Below, piece after piece: positions 1-8,447 of a DNA stretch of 64,000 nucleotides. The position numbers and the translations under genes are program-made. Under the pieces are notes generated by a model that did no database searches, was not told the origin of the DNA, and saw only the letters and a list, made by a program, of their open reading frames with translations. The DNA comes from Paracamarosporium sp. OC-R06-R3 (Eukaryota; Ascomycota; Dothideomycetes; Pleosporales; Didymosphaeriaceae): assembly GCA_019828545.1 (NCBI GenBank), contig JACVRA010000169.1:62001-126000 (forward strand). The letters are read 5' to 3'. Numbering within the stretch: position 1 is the first letter of the stretch; every line of letters starts with the position of its first letter.

Positions 1-526
1 TTCTCAAACTACGATTCCAAGCTACGGCTCACAGGTCGTGCTCGGCTCTACTAGTCTCTGGGAGCACTGGGATGCACCAACTACGGGTGGAAGTTACAAT
101 CACTTCATGTCAGTTCTCTTGCTCGCAAAAACATCCTCTCAACTAAGAATAGTCAGGTTCGGCTACGGTGATATATGGATATTGCAACTGAGCGGCTTGT
201 CCCAGGGTATCGGCTCAGTGGCTTGGGAGCAAATCGAGTACAACCCCGTAGTAATAGGTAACTTGACTCAGGCCAAGACGAGCTACAGAACACCACGTGG
301 GAGAGCATCGGCGGAATGGAGAAAAACGGGGCGCGGATTGGAGTACACTGTAGAGATACCTGTTGGCTCTGTTGGAACGGTGACACTCAACAGTACAGCT
401 GTGACTTTGGACGGTGGCAAGATCAAAGCTGGAACAAACGGTATCCAGACTGCGAAGGTCAGTGAAGGACAAACTGTGATCAAGGCCGGTTCGGGGATGT
501 ATACATTTCATGCAAATTTGGTGTAA
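1..526 (+). CDS. Alpha-L-rhamnosidase (GH78), C-terminal part only
   Basis: The gene enters the window already open, in frame from base 2, so its 5' part is missing. Exons are 2-108 and 157-526. The 48-bp intron (donor gtcagt, acceptor gtcag) restores the family sequence NHFMFGYGDIW; without it the frame reads nonsense. Motifs typical of the GH78 catalytic barrel end and C-terminal beta domain are visible: LWEHWDA, GSYNHFMFG, then a stretch like INPVV and a hydrophobic beta-rich tail. Family members remove terminal L-rhamnose from plant glycosides and pectin side chains, usually outside the cell. No signal peptide can be judged here. The neighbour at 620-2130 is another sugar-active secreted enzyme on the opposite strand, in convergent orientation. 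The family call is firm; substrate is not known. Confidence 0.85.
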   Translation, partial: SQTTIPSYGSQVVLGSTSLWEHWDAPTTGGSYNHFMSVLLLAKTSSQLRIVRFGYGDIWILQLSGLSQGIGSVAWEQIEYNPVVIGNLTQAKTSYRTPRGRASAEWRKTGRGLEYTVEIPVGSVGTVTLNSTAVTLDGGKIKAGTNGIQTAKVSEGQTVIKAGSGMYTFHANLV

Positions 527-619
527 CTAGGAGCGCAACATCACAGCCAGACTATCCAAGAACCACAGACTCCATTCCCAGTCCAGACCCCTTCATTCCG
601 CCCACTAAAGCTGTCCTTT

Positions 620-2130
620 TCACTTCGCTCCACCAATGATCCAAATCTCATTCGTCGTATCACTGGTGACAAACAATTTCCCGCTCGGGCTCCATGCTAG
701 CCCCACAGGCCTGAAGCAACCGTTCGGGCAGTTGTTGTTGTTTGCATTAAACATGATGTTCTGCGCCGCCGTTGTATTCGTCACCTTGTCCACCGGTTGA
801 CCTGTCGTAGGATCCCATGCCACCCTGCTAACCCTATAGCCATCCGGCGGAGTCTTGTCCCAGCTTCCATGGAACGAGATGTACCCCGCGGTACCGTTGC
901 TGTTGAACTTGATGTCTAGCGGGGCGGTATGCGCAGGAAAGCAGAGCTTAGGGGCGACACGCGTGCAGGTGGCGCTGGCGTCGCCATTGGTGAGTGTGTC
1001 GCCGACTTTGGTTTGCGTGTTGAATGGGGAGGGGAGCACAGAGGGGTCGAATATCGCGTGGCAGGTGGGGTAGCCGTAGGACTTGCCGCGTTCGGCGGAC
1101 GAGGTGTCGTTTATGATGCCGTGGTAGTTCAGTTCTTCGCATGGGTTCGTGTGGTGGACGTCTTCGCCGTTGACGGTCATATCATCCATGCCGTTGTTTA
1201 CTGAGAACTGTTCTACGTTAGCTTTTGTACGTTTTCCTCATTGATGTAGTAGCAGTAGTGATGGGGTGAAAGCTTGAGTACGTTGAGTCATATGAAGATG
1301 AACAACAAGTTGCTCAAATTGTCAATTCAGTATTGCAGCCTGGGGTTGGAGACCTACGATTCCGCCCTTGGGGTGCTCGCCAATAGCAGCGTTGTTCCTG
1401 ATTCCGTAGCCTAGAAGGTCACCTGCTGTGTATGCCTTTGATCCATTATCGAGATCCGCGAGCTTGAATGTACGGATCTGGCTTCTGCCACTCGAAGCTT
1501 GTGCGGCTCCTGTGTCGAGATTGGCGTTTGAGCCCACCTGCACGAGCAGGATATCTGGCTGGGCCTTTGGCACCAACAAAGTCCTACCTACGGCCACTGT
1601 TAGCTTATTCACGGATATGTGATGAAATCGTGCCTACTCGAGTGCCCGCTGTTGCTCATCCCTGTGACGACCGTCTTCTTGTTGCTCACGGTTCCCGCCA
1701 CGCCATCATAATCCCAACTCCATACCGTGGTACTTGATGATACGAACAATTTCTTGCCATCGGGTGTAAGCGCAATACCGTGATTGATCGAACTATCCGA
1801 GATGAGTTGCTTTTGAGACTTGACGCAAACGTTCGTGCCGCCGTTGTCGGTAAGCTGGATGTAACGGACGCCATAGGCGGACCTCTCGGTTGTGAGAAGG
1901 TTGCCTTGGTTGTCGAAGGTTATACTCCGAGGGCCTATTGTGAGTCTGCGTTAGTGGTGTGTTTATGTTACAAAACCCCACTTACCATTGAGGCCATTTA
2001 CAACCACGCGACCCTCGTAGCCAGAGGCAAAAGTAGCGGCGTGGGCAGGGCTAATAGTAGCACATGTCTGACCAAGAGCGGACGGGACCAAAGGCAACAG
2101 GGCCACGACGAGAGAGTTGATGGTGACCAT
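620..2130 (-). CDS. Secreted AA12-type PQQ-dependent sugar dehydrogenase (sorbosone/pyranose dehydrogenase-like)
   Basis: Four exons on the minus strand: 2130-1986, 1934-1638, 1587-1358, 1207-620, giving 419 aa. A signal peptide is clear (MVTINSLVVALLPL, with likely cleavage after SALG). The fold is the six-bladed quinoprotein sugar dehydrogenase propeller. Visible hallmarks are the GPRSITFD start of blade one, HSSRTLLVP, VQVGSNANLD, and the C-terminal segment DVHHTNPCEELNYHG followed by CFRPVGLAWSP. Fungal AA12 enzymes oxidise sugars such as L-fucose, glucosone or sorbosone using pyrroloquinoline quinone and can feed electrons to other oxidoreductases. Exon 3 to 4 was joined at phase 0 to give GGIFSVNNGMDDM, matching the family. 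The start was chosen at MVTINS because nine upstream codons would precede the signal peptide without family support. Substrate is unknown. Confidence 0.85.
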
Positions 2131-2206
2131 ACTGTGAGTTTTTGCGCACGTCCTCAAGGCGAGGATGTGTGCAGACCGCCTAGTGGAAGACCGCAGACTC
2201 TTGATA

Positions 2207-2217
2207 CCTTATATCGC
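2207..2217 (-). promoter_or_regulatory. TATA-like element upstream of the AA12 dehydrogenase
   Basis: On the minus strand this reads gatataaggt and lies about 80 bp before the ATG at 2130, a plausible TATA position for a fungal gene with a short leader. It is the only such motif between the gene and position 2400. Function is inferred from sequence and position only. Confidence 0.35.
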
Positions 2218-3673
2218 ATCTAGGTCGGTGATGGATCCGACACATGCCACCGACTTTCGTCCATGAAAGCCCCCGGTTGTACATGGCATCATCCTCACAC
2301 TTGTGCCACCAATCAAGTAATGGTAGGCTCATTAAATCCCTTTTCGGAAGTCCAAGTGCACCAATGTTCGTTCATTGATGGAGCACACCCAAGGATTATG
2401 TAGGACCCACTGACCTCCCATGGTGGCAGGTAGAAACATCGCGCACGGCTTCGCCAAGTGCTGACAGGGGTAACCAATGTGATTCGAAAAAATCTCCAAA
2501 GCGTATTGGTGCGAGAAGAGAAAGCCAAGAGCGCGATTCGATTCGGGTGTTGATCGACATTAATATCATCGAGATTTTTCCTCAGTTTTAGGTGGGGTAA
2601 CCGGGATAGAGAGTGCCCAGAAAGGGAGAGTTGTGCACGCCAATTGCTTGACGGCACAGTAGTCGTTGTGCTTAATGATTTCCGAAGGATGTATCCTGAG
2701 ATGTCCTGATCGGTCAATATATCCGACGTCTGTAGATCGCGAAAGGAAGGTGAGTGTTGTGGAATGTCATCCATGTGCAGGAATCAACATGAGACAATGC
2801 TATGACTAGGTTGGTAAGCAATTCCAAGTAAGGGATAGGATGACCTCACGTGTCTCAGACAGGGAGGATTCACAAAGGACATGGACCTCAGCAAAGTGAA
2901 ACGGAATGAGCGTAAAGCTGACGAGTATCATAAATACTGGAGCGCACTCCACTAAAGCTTAACGTGTTGTGCAATGTAGGTAAAATGTAGACTACCTACC
3001 TTATCCTAGGATACCCGATATTAATGCCGAACGTACTCAATATTTAATTAAGAGCATTAGTTTGGACTGTTAGAAAAAAATCACCTGACTGGTTTTGGGT
3101 GGCTTACAAAAGTCGATACTCCGAAACAAGGTAACGTTCACATCTTGAGCAAGAGACGATTCTAGTCTAGGAATCATATCCACCCAATTCTTCTCCTACT
3201 CTTGTTACATTGCACAAACTCCCAGTTTCACCATCACTGTATGTGAACCCGACTAACCCGTAAGATGGTGTTTACATCGCTTCGCCGGTAAATCCGGTGG
3301 GCCAATTCCAGTAAACGGTCAAAGCACAAATATTTCTCCTCGCGTGGATTGGATCTGCATGGGAGTAGAGCGGACGCATACCAAGCGACGCGGTATACCG
3401 CTAGGGTGAAAATAGAAATCGAATAATGAGCCAGCATAGCAATCACAGAAAGTCTAATACTTGCGCATCGAGAACTCGGAACCAACAACATCTCTCGTAG
3501 CTTCACTGCTGCGTGGAACATACTGGTGCGGTAGTATTCCGACACTTGATTGAAGGATCTTGGCGTATGGCTGTGCTGTAGCTGAGCCATAATAACGTGC
3601 TTGAAAAGGAAAAAATAAAATTCATTGTCACAAAACGAAGTCTATTCTCCGTTACCAGGTTCGAACCCACGAC
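2218..3673. other. Intergenic, no supported gene
   Basis: About 1.45 kb without a convincing gene. Two minus-strand open frames (2313-2774 and 3234-3590) have no family resemblance, no splice-supported extension and no signal peptide. The distal part (about 2940-3220) is relatively AT-rich. A palindromic gttcgaac at about 3658-3665 resembles a Pol III B box, but the flanking T-stem does not pair on either strand. Confidence 0.5.
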
Positions 3674-3680
3674 AAAAAAA
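3674..3680 (-). terminator. Pol III terminator (T7) after the initiator tRNA
   Basis: Seven consecutive T on the minus strand begin 9 nt after the last tRNA base at 3690. A run of four or more T is the normal RNA polymerase III stop, and this spacing is typical. Its presence supports a working Pol III unit. Confidence 0.75.
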
Positions 3681-3689
3681 GAAATCTCA

Positions 3690-3864
3690 TAGCTGAGCTA
3701 CGTTTCGATCGTAGGTCTAGGCCGAATTAGTTTTATGTTATTGATGGTGAATGTCGTATGACGTACCCTCCGGGTTATGAGCCTTTTAATTTATTAGTAC
3801 AAGGTGTGAACACCGTCGATGGGAGAAGAACGTACCCGGCGCGCTTCCGCTGCGCCACTCAGCT
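3690..3864 (-). tRNA. Initiator tRNA-Met (CAT) interrupted by two spliceosomal-type introns
   Basis: Minus-strand exons are 3864-3836 (29 nt), 3782-3767 (16 nt) and 3716-3690 (27 nt), together exactly 72 nt. All four stems pair perfectly: acceptor AGCTGAG/CTCAGCT, D stem GCGC/GCGC, anticodon stem CCGGG/CCCGG and T stem CTACG/CGTAG. The anticodon loop is CTCATAA and the T loop is ATCGAAA, with the A54/A60 signature of eukaryotic initiators; A73 follows. An A box (TGGCGCAGCGG) and a B box are present. The insertions at 3835-3783 (53 nt) and 3766-3717 (50 nt) both start GTACGT, carry TACTAAT or AACTAAT, and end AAAAG or CCTAG. They fall between nucleotides 30/31 and 46/47, not at the canonical 37/38. 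Perfect stems argue against a decayed pseudogene. Whether it is transcribed and spliced is unproven. Confidence 0.85.
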
Positions 3865-4389
3865 TTGTTTGAGGGCTAGATGCCAAAAATTTCCAGATAA
3901 AAATTCATATACCTAATTAAATTGACGGGTGGCAGAGATTGTGGGTTATTTTATCAGGGTTGTTGGTGACAGTGGGGTAGTGGGTGAGCTAACCAGTGGA
4001 CTCAACAAAGATTTCAGTATTGTGAGTCATACGGAGGGAGGGGTTCGTGGAACTTCACACTGGCACCAGAGGGCCAATGCAAACCAAGAGAGAAAGCAAT
4101 CGAGTTGGTGATGGGGTGGATTAATCATAATAATTATCTATGAAAATGAAGGCTGACAAGAACCCGACTATTTAAAAAGCGAGTAAAGATAATGTATGTC
4201 TACACTGTTGCTCGGATGCCCTCTATACAAGGCCCATAACTACAATGATCACTCCAATCCTGCCTGTCAATGCGAAGAATTCTGCTCCACAGGCCCAAAA
4301 AAACTCTCGCGCAACGTGCTATGCGTATCACCGGTTCTATTCAATGCTGGGGGTATATCTCCAACGTTTCTCACTCTCTCCTTTCTCTC
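3865..4389. other. Intergenic between tRNA-Met and LCB kinase
   Basis: About 525 bp. The part next to the tRNA 5' end is AT-rich and includes gtatatg (minus strand) about 45 bp upstream of the tRNA, a possible TATA-like upstream element. No protein-coding signal was recognised. The part near 4200-4389 is likely the 3' flank of the kinase gene. Confidence 0.4.
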
Positions 4390-6005
4390 TTACACTCCCC
4401 TCGCTTCATACTTATGCCCACTCTTACTCAGCACCGTCCCCAACTCTCTGTGCACCTCAACCTGGAATGGTTGAAACGGCACTCTTTCTCCGTCAATGCT
4501 AATATACCCGTCTTTTTGATTTTTAGGAATGATTCTGTACGCACTGATCTTCTGATAGTCAACTTGCGGCATGTCGAAGAACTTGTGCTGCTCCACAGCA
4601 AGCATAGTGGCAACTGCTTGCGTCCGGGGGATGCTGCCCTTGATGCGGACTAGGTCGAGGCAGCCGTCAGAGGGCAGCGCGGCGGGGAAAAAATTCGCGT
4701 CAGGCGACATGTAGGCGAGATTGCCTGCGTAGAAGTTGCCGAGTTGATCGTGTGGTATGAGCTCCCAACTCTCTGGTAAGGGGTCATTGACGGTGCCGTA
4801 TTTCAGGGGGGGAAGGCCAGTGCTGGAGGTTGGGAGGATGCGGTCATCGTGAGTGCGTGGTGGTTTTGAGGACTCTGCGCGATACACATCTCGAACGGCT
4901 TGTTTGGTGTTGTATTCGACTTTCACGGCTATATCGGCTGGATAGACGGTTTGTTTCATAATGCGAACGATGACACCGTACGTGAAGCGGGCACTACCCA
5001 TCCAGCGGAGGTTCTCGGTCGCGAGGTCGGTCTCGGCGACGATGCCGACGGATTGCGAGAGAAAGGAGAGTATGCGGCAGTCGCCTTGGGTCACAGAAAC
5101 GAGGTCCAGGGGTGTGCGGAGGCCCTTGACCACGGCGAGGGCTGCGAGACTCGGGCTGTCGGTTCCGTTGAAGTTCAGGCTCATGGCGTTGCCTGAGCCA
5201 CAGGGCAGCTGGGCGATGGCAACCTTGAGCAAGGCACGAGCAGCATCGTCTCTCTTGCCCAGCCCATTCCATACCTCGTGAGGGATGCCGTCTCCAGAGC
5301 AGCAGGCCACCACGTCGTACTTGTCAATGTCCAAGCTTTGCGCTATCTCAACACCATGGCCGTTGTGCTTTGTCGTCTCGACGTCTAGCTCACAGCGCGC
5401 GGCTGCGAATATGGGTGCGATGTGCTTGTGGTAAAACTTTTGGCCGTGCCCCTGACCGCCGAAGGGATTGACCAGCACCTTGATGCGCTTCTGCCGCTGC
5501 GACGCGCCGTATGCCTTATCCATGAGCCTCTCGGCCCATGCCGCCGACAGGTCGCTCTCTGGCTTGTCGAGCTTGTAGCTGATGATTTGCGGCCGGACGA
5601 CGTGCTTGGACACGCGGTGCGCGTAGTGGACGATGATCTCGCCATCCTCCGCAGCTTCGGCCCACAAGATGTTGAAGTAGGGGATCGAGCGCGTTGTCTT
5701 GTGCTCTGTTCGCCGTCAGTTGCTGGGCCACGCGTCGCAAGAGCCATGCCCTTACTGCTCCCGAGGGAAACTCCGCAGCACCCTGCGCCTTTGCTTTCCA
5801 GGAGCGCCTCATCTACAGCCCGTCAGCGCGCGTCCTCGCCGTCCCGTTGCGGGCCATACATACCCAGCACGATGAGAGCATCCGTCCCCAGCGTCAACGA
5901 CGCATTCCTGCCCACGGCGAGCGTCGCGGCTATGTCGGCTTCGGCCTGAGCATGCGTCGGGTCCCTGAAGGGATCAATCGCGCTGTCCCCAGCACCATCT
6001 GCCAT
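4390..6005 (-). CDS. Sphingoid long-chain-base kinase (LCB4/5, sphingosine kinase family)
   Basis: Three exons, 6005-5864, 5812-5756 and 5705-4390, encode 504 aa. Joining the exons gives TTRSIPYFNILWAEA, a family signature just before the catalytic domain. The DAGK-type catalytic domain spans roughly residues 135-280. It contains the nucleotide-binding VNPFGGQG near 145, SGDGIPHEVWNGL near 203 and CGSGNAMS near 235. The C-terminal lobe ends with a conserved IDGERVPFQPFQVEVH stretch. The enzyme phosphorylates sphingoid bases such as phytosphingosine to long-chain-base phosphates at internal membranes, linking sphingolipid breakdown with stress signalling. The N-terminal exon is short and acidic. 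The ATG at 6005 was chosen because it lies just ahead of conserved-looking sequence; the open frame runs further upstream without support. Confidence 0.93.
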
Positions 6006-7094
6006 GATTATGGTGAAGGAGCGTGATGGCAAGTCTGCATCGCGTAGAGAGCAACAGAAAGAGCAATCAGACGTAAGCACAATCCATGAAAGGCGGGCGG
6101 GCCGGGAGGACCTGGCGTCAATCCTCAGAAGACGGCCAGCTGGTCCGTGTTGTCGCCTGAACCGAGGCTCCCTAGAACACCCAGTACACGTCTGGACCAC
6201 TCGAACAGCTTTACACAGTACTTGCAAATGCCCCACAAACTAACGTGTCGACGTCCACTACCTTCAAGCAGCCTAGTGAATAGCCACTCTACACTCTGGA
6301 GACTTCCATCAGGCCCATGTCTTTTGGTTTTCCTCCAAAGTTAACTTTTATGTCGGACCTGTTATGTGCTTTGAGCGATCTTATTGATTCTATCCTGTGT
6401 CTTCTTTCAGTTTTGCAGACTGCAAACACCTTCATACTTAGGCTTGTGAACAAGCAAACGCATGTTATACGACCGAATTGGCCTGCATGTGGCCAGCTTT
6501 AGACAACCACCACCCAAACAGTGTCACATTAATTGTTCATGAAGGACGAGACGATGCTAATACGAACACAAAATTAGAGAATTGAGAAGCTGAAAATCCG
6601 ACGGTGGCGTGGCATGTACCAATTATATGTCCATCAGGATAATATATATGCTACATCGAGTCGAGAAGTATACATGGCAGAGAAGACGCGCTCGCAACGT
6701 ATTGCCCTACAACCGAACCAAGGAGATGGAGGTCAAGCCATTCATGAACGCTCATGGCTCAGCCCCCACTCGAGCTCGGACTTGGACATGGATACAGCCT
6801 CTTGCAGGAACCAATACTGACGTGCAACACCAAAATGCGCCACAATCTTCCCACAAGTTATAGGATGAAACAGAACTGTAAGCTTCCATTATGCCTATTG
6901 GCTCTCCGCCCCTTTGCGCTTACCGCTGCTCATGACACAAAACCACTAAACCTGGAAGGAGACGGACGGACATTTTGGCCCCACAAGTCTCCCTGATCTT
7001 CCCATGGATTGTCGCCAGTTCCTCACTTATCCTCTAGCTTCCCGTAGCGTACAGTTTTGTGTGATTGAAGCCAGTCTACACCCTCTGCGCAAGG
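6006..7094. other. Intergenic, no supported gene
   Basis: About 1.1 kb between two divergent genes (LCB kinase on minus, membrane protein on plus). Short open frames at 6317-6502 and 6609-6996 have no recognisable product. Bases 6300-6660 are AT-richer. It probably holds both promoters and leaders. Confidence 0.5.
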
Positions 7095-8188
7095 ATGGCA
7101 AATAACAACATAGGGGCATTGACAACCGCATTCGTGCCATCCTCAGCCTGCCTGTACACAGGGTATGTGCTCTACTCTGTGTAGCCATACTATACACAAG
7201 ACTCAGCTGCTGACGAACGCACAAGTAACATATGGCAGGTTCACACAACCTATACAGATGGACCAGAGACGGACCGACGTTATGAAATATTCGGTGCGCC
7301 CTTGGAGGAAGCCAGAGATTGCTTTCCTGATGGATACAATCCACGAAAGTACTACTCGCCAGGCGTGTGCCCGTCCGGATATTCCATTGCGACTGCGGAG
7401 ACAAATGCGATCGGATCTTTGACAGAAACGACGCACATCTGCTGTCCTTCGTATGACTCCCCGCCCCCACCTGCCCTGAGCGCAGGCTAGCGATGAATGC
7501 ATGTGTAGGTAGTACTAACATGGGAAACAGAGCCATACCAATGAACCTACAAACACAAACTATACCAAACCCAGATTTCCCGTTTCTCGACACACTTCGC
7601 TGCGAATCAACATATACCACCGACGGGACGTTCAGACTAACGAGTAGCGAGGAAGGGCAGGACCCAACACCTGCAGTGTATACGTACCATCCGAGTCCTG
7701 GGGCCATTAACGCATATGCCGTGGTTGTGCGATTTCAGTCGACGGATTTTGTGGTACGTTCCCCTCCCCAGAAACAAGATGAGGAGGCTGACGTATTTGT
7801 CCAGAGTCAAACGTCTTCGGCATCCTCGCTCACCTCGTCGAGTACGGCTTCATCGTCATCGTCATCTTCGTCATCGTCACCGTCGCCGAACTCTTCCAAC
7901 GCTCCCAACGATTCGGGTCTTTCGACAGGCGCTAGTGTAGGTATCGGAGTCGGCGTTGGCGTTGCTGGACTCGCTGCTCTGATTGGTGTCGTTTGGTTCA
8001 TCTTACGGTCACGAAAGAGGAAACGACAAGCTATATACGGCAGTGGTCTGCCAGGCTTCAGTGATAAAAGCGCGACAAATATATATGCTCACGAAGCAAG
8101 TGGAGTGAGTGCGCCGCAGGAGCTAGAGACGGCCGAACATATTGCAATAGGTAGTGCGCGAAGGCCGATAGAGTTGGACGGTAGGTAA
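7095..8188 (+). CDS. Single-pass membrane protein with Cys-rich ectodomain and Ser-rich stalk, function unknown
   Basis: Exons 7095-7162, 7226-7450 and 7531-8188 give 316 aa. The last intron has a perfect tactaac branch site 10 nt before its acceptor. The N-terminal half has a pattern common in fungal surface proteins: ACL, then CFPDGY, SPGVCPSGY and ICCPS. A serine-rich stalk of about 35 residues follows, built partly from a tcatcg microsatellite. Then comes one glycine/valine-rich transmembrane helix (VGIGVGVGVAGLAALIGVVW) with a basic stop-transfer RSRKRKR and a cytoplasmic tail of about 60 residues. This layout resembles Mid2/WSC-like wall sensors, but no WSC domain is seen. No classical signal peptide is present at the chosen start. 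Confidence 0.75.
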
Positions 8189-8447
8189 CCTGATTACTAT
8201 ATGATAGATCGACATGTCATTAATACATCAAACATACGTCTTGGAACAGAGTGGAACAGGTGCTGGAACTTTTATGCCTTGCATATCAAGTATCGCAACA
8301 TTACAAACTTCTTTAGAACTCACCACGCTGAGGCTGTGGATGTACACTTACTATGCACAAATACAGACAAGCCCTGCGCAATCCTCATCTAAATCTCTGT
8401 CGCGTATAATGCCTTCACTGTAACCACTACATGCGAGCAATGGAAGC

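Noticed and set aside
1322..1612. Separate small gene ending at 1322 within the AA12 locus
   Set aside because: The stop belongs to intron sequence; splicing at 1358/1207 continues the family-conserved protein.
2313..2774. 153-codon minus-strand open frame
   Set aside because: No family features, no splice extension and composition like chance sequence.
3234..3590. 118-codon minus-strand open frame next to the tRNA
   Set aside because: Resembles no protein family; one hydrophobic stretch is not enough.
3640..3669. Palindromic ggttcgaacc next to the tRNA, possibly a second tRNA
   Set aside because: The sequence is a perfect B-box match, but neither strand gives a paired T stem, acceptor stem or D arm around it.
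7027..7707. 226-codon minus-strand frame over the membrane-protein gene
   Set aside because: It lies antisense to a well supported spliced gene and has no recognisable content.
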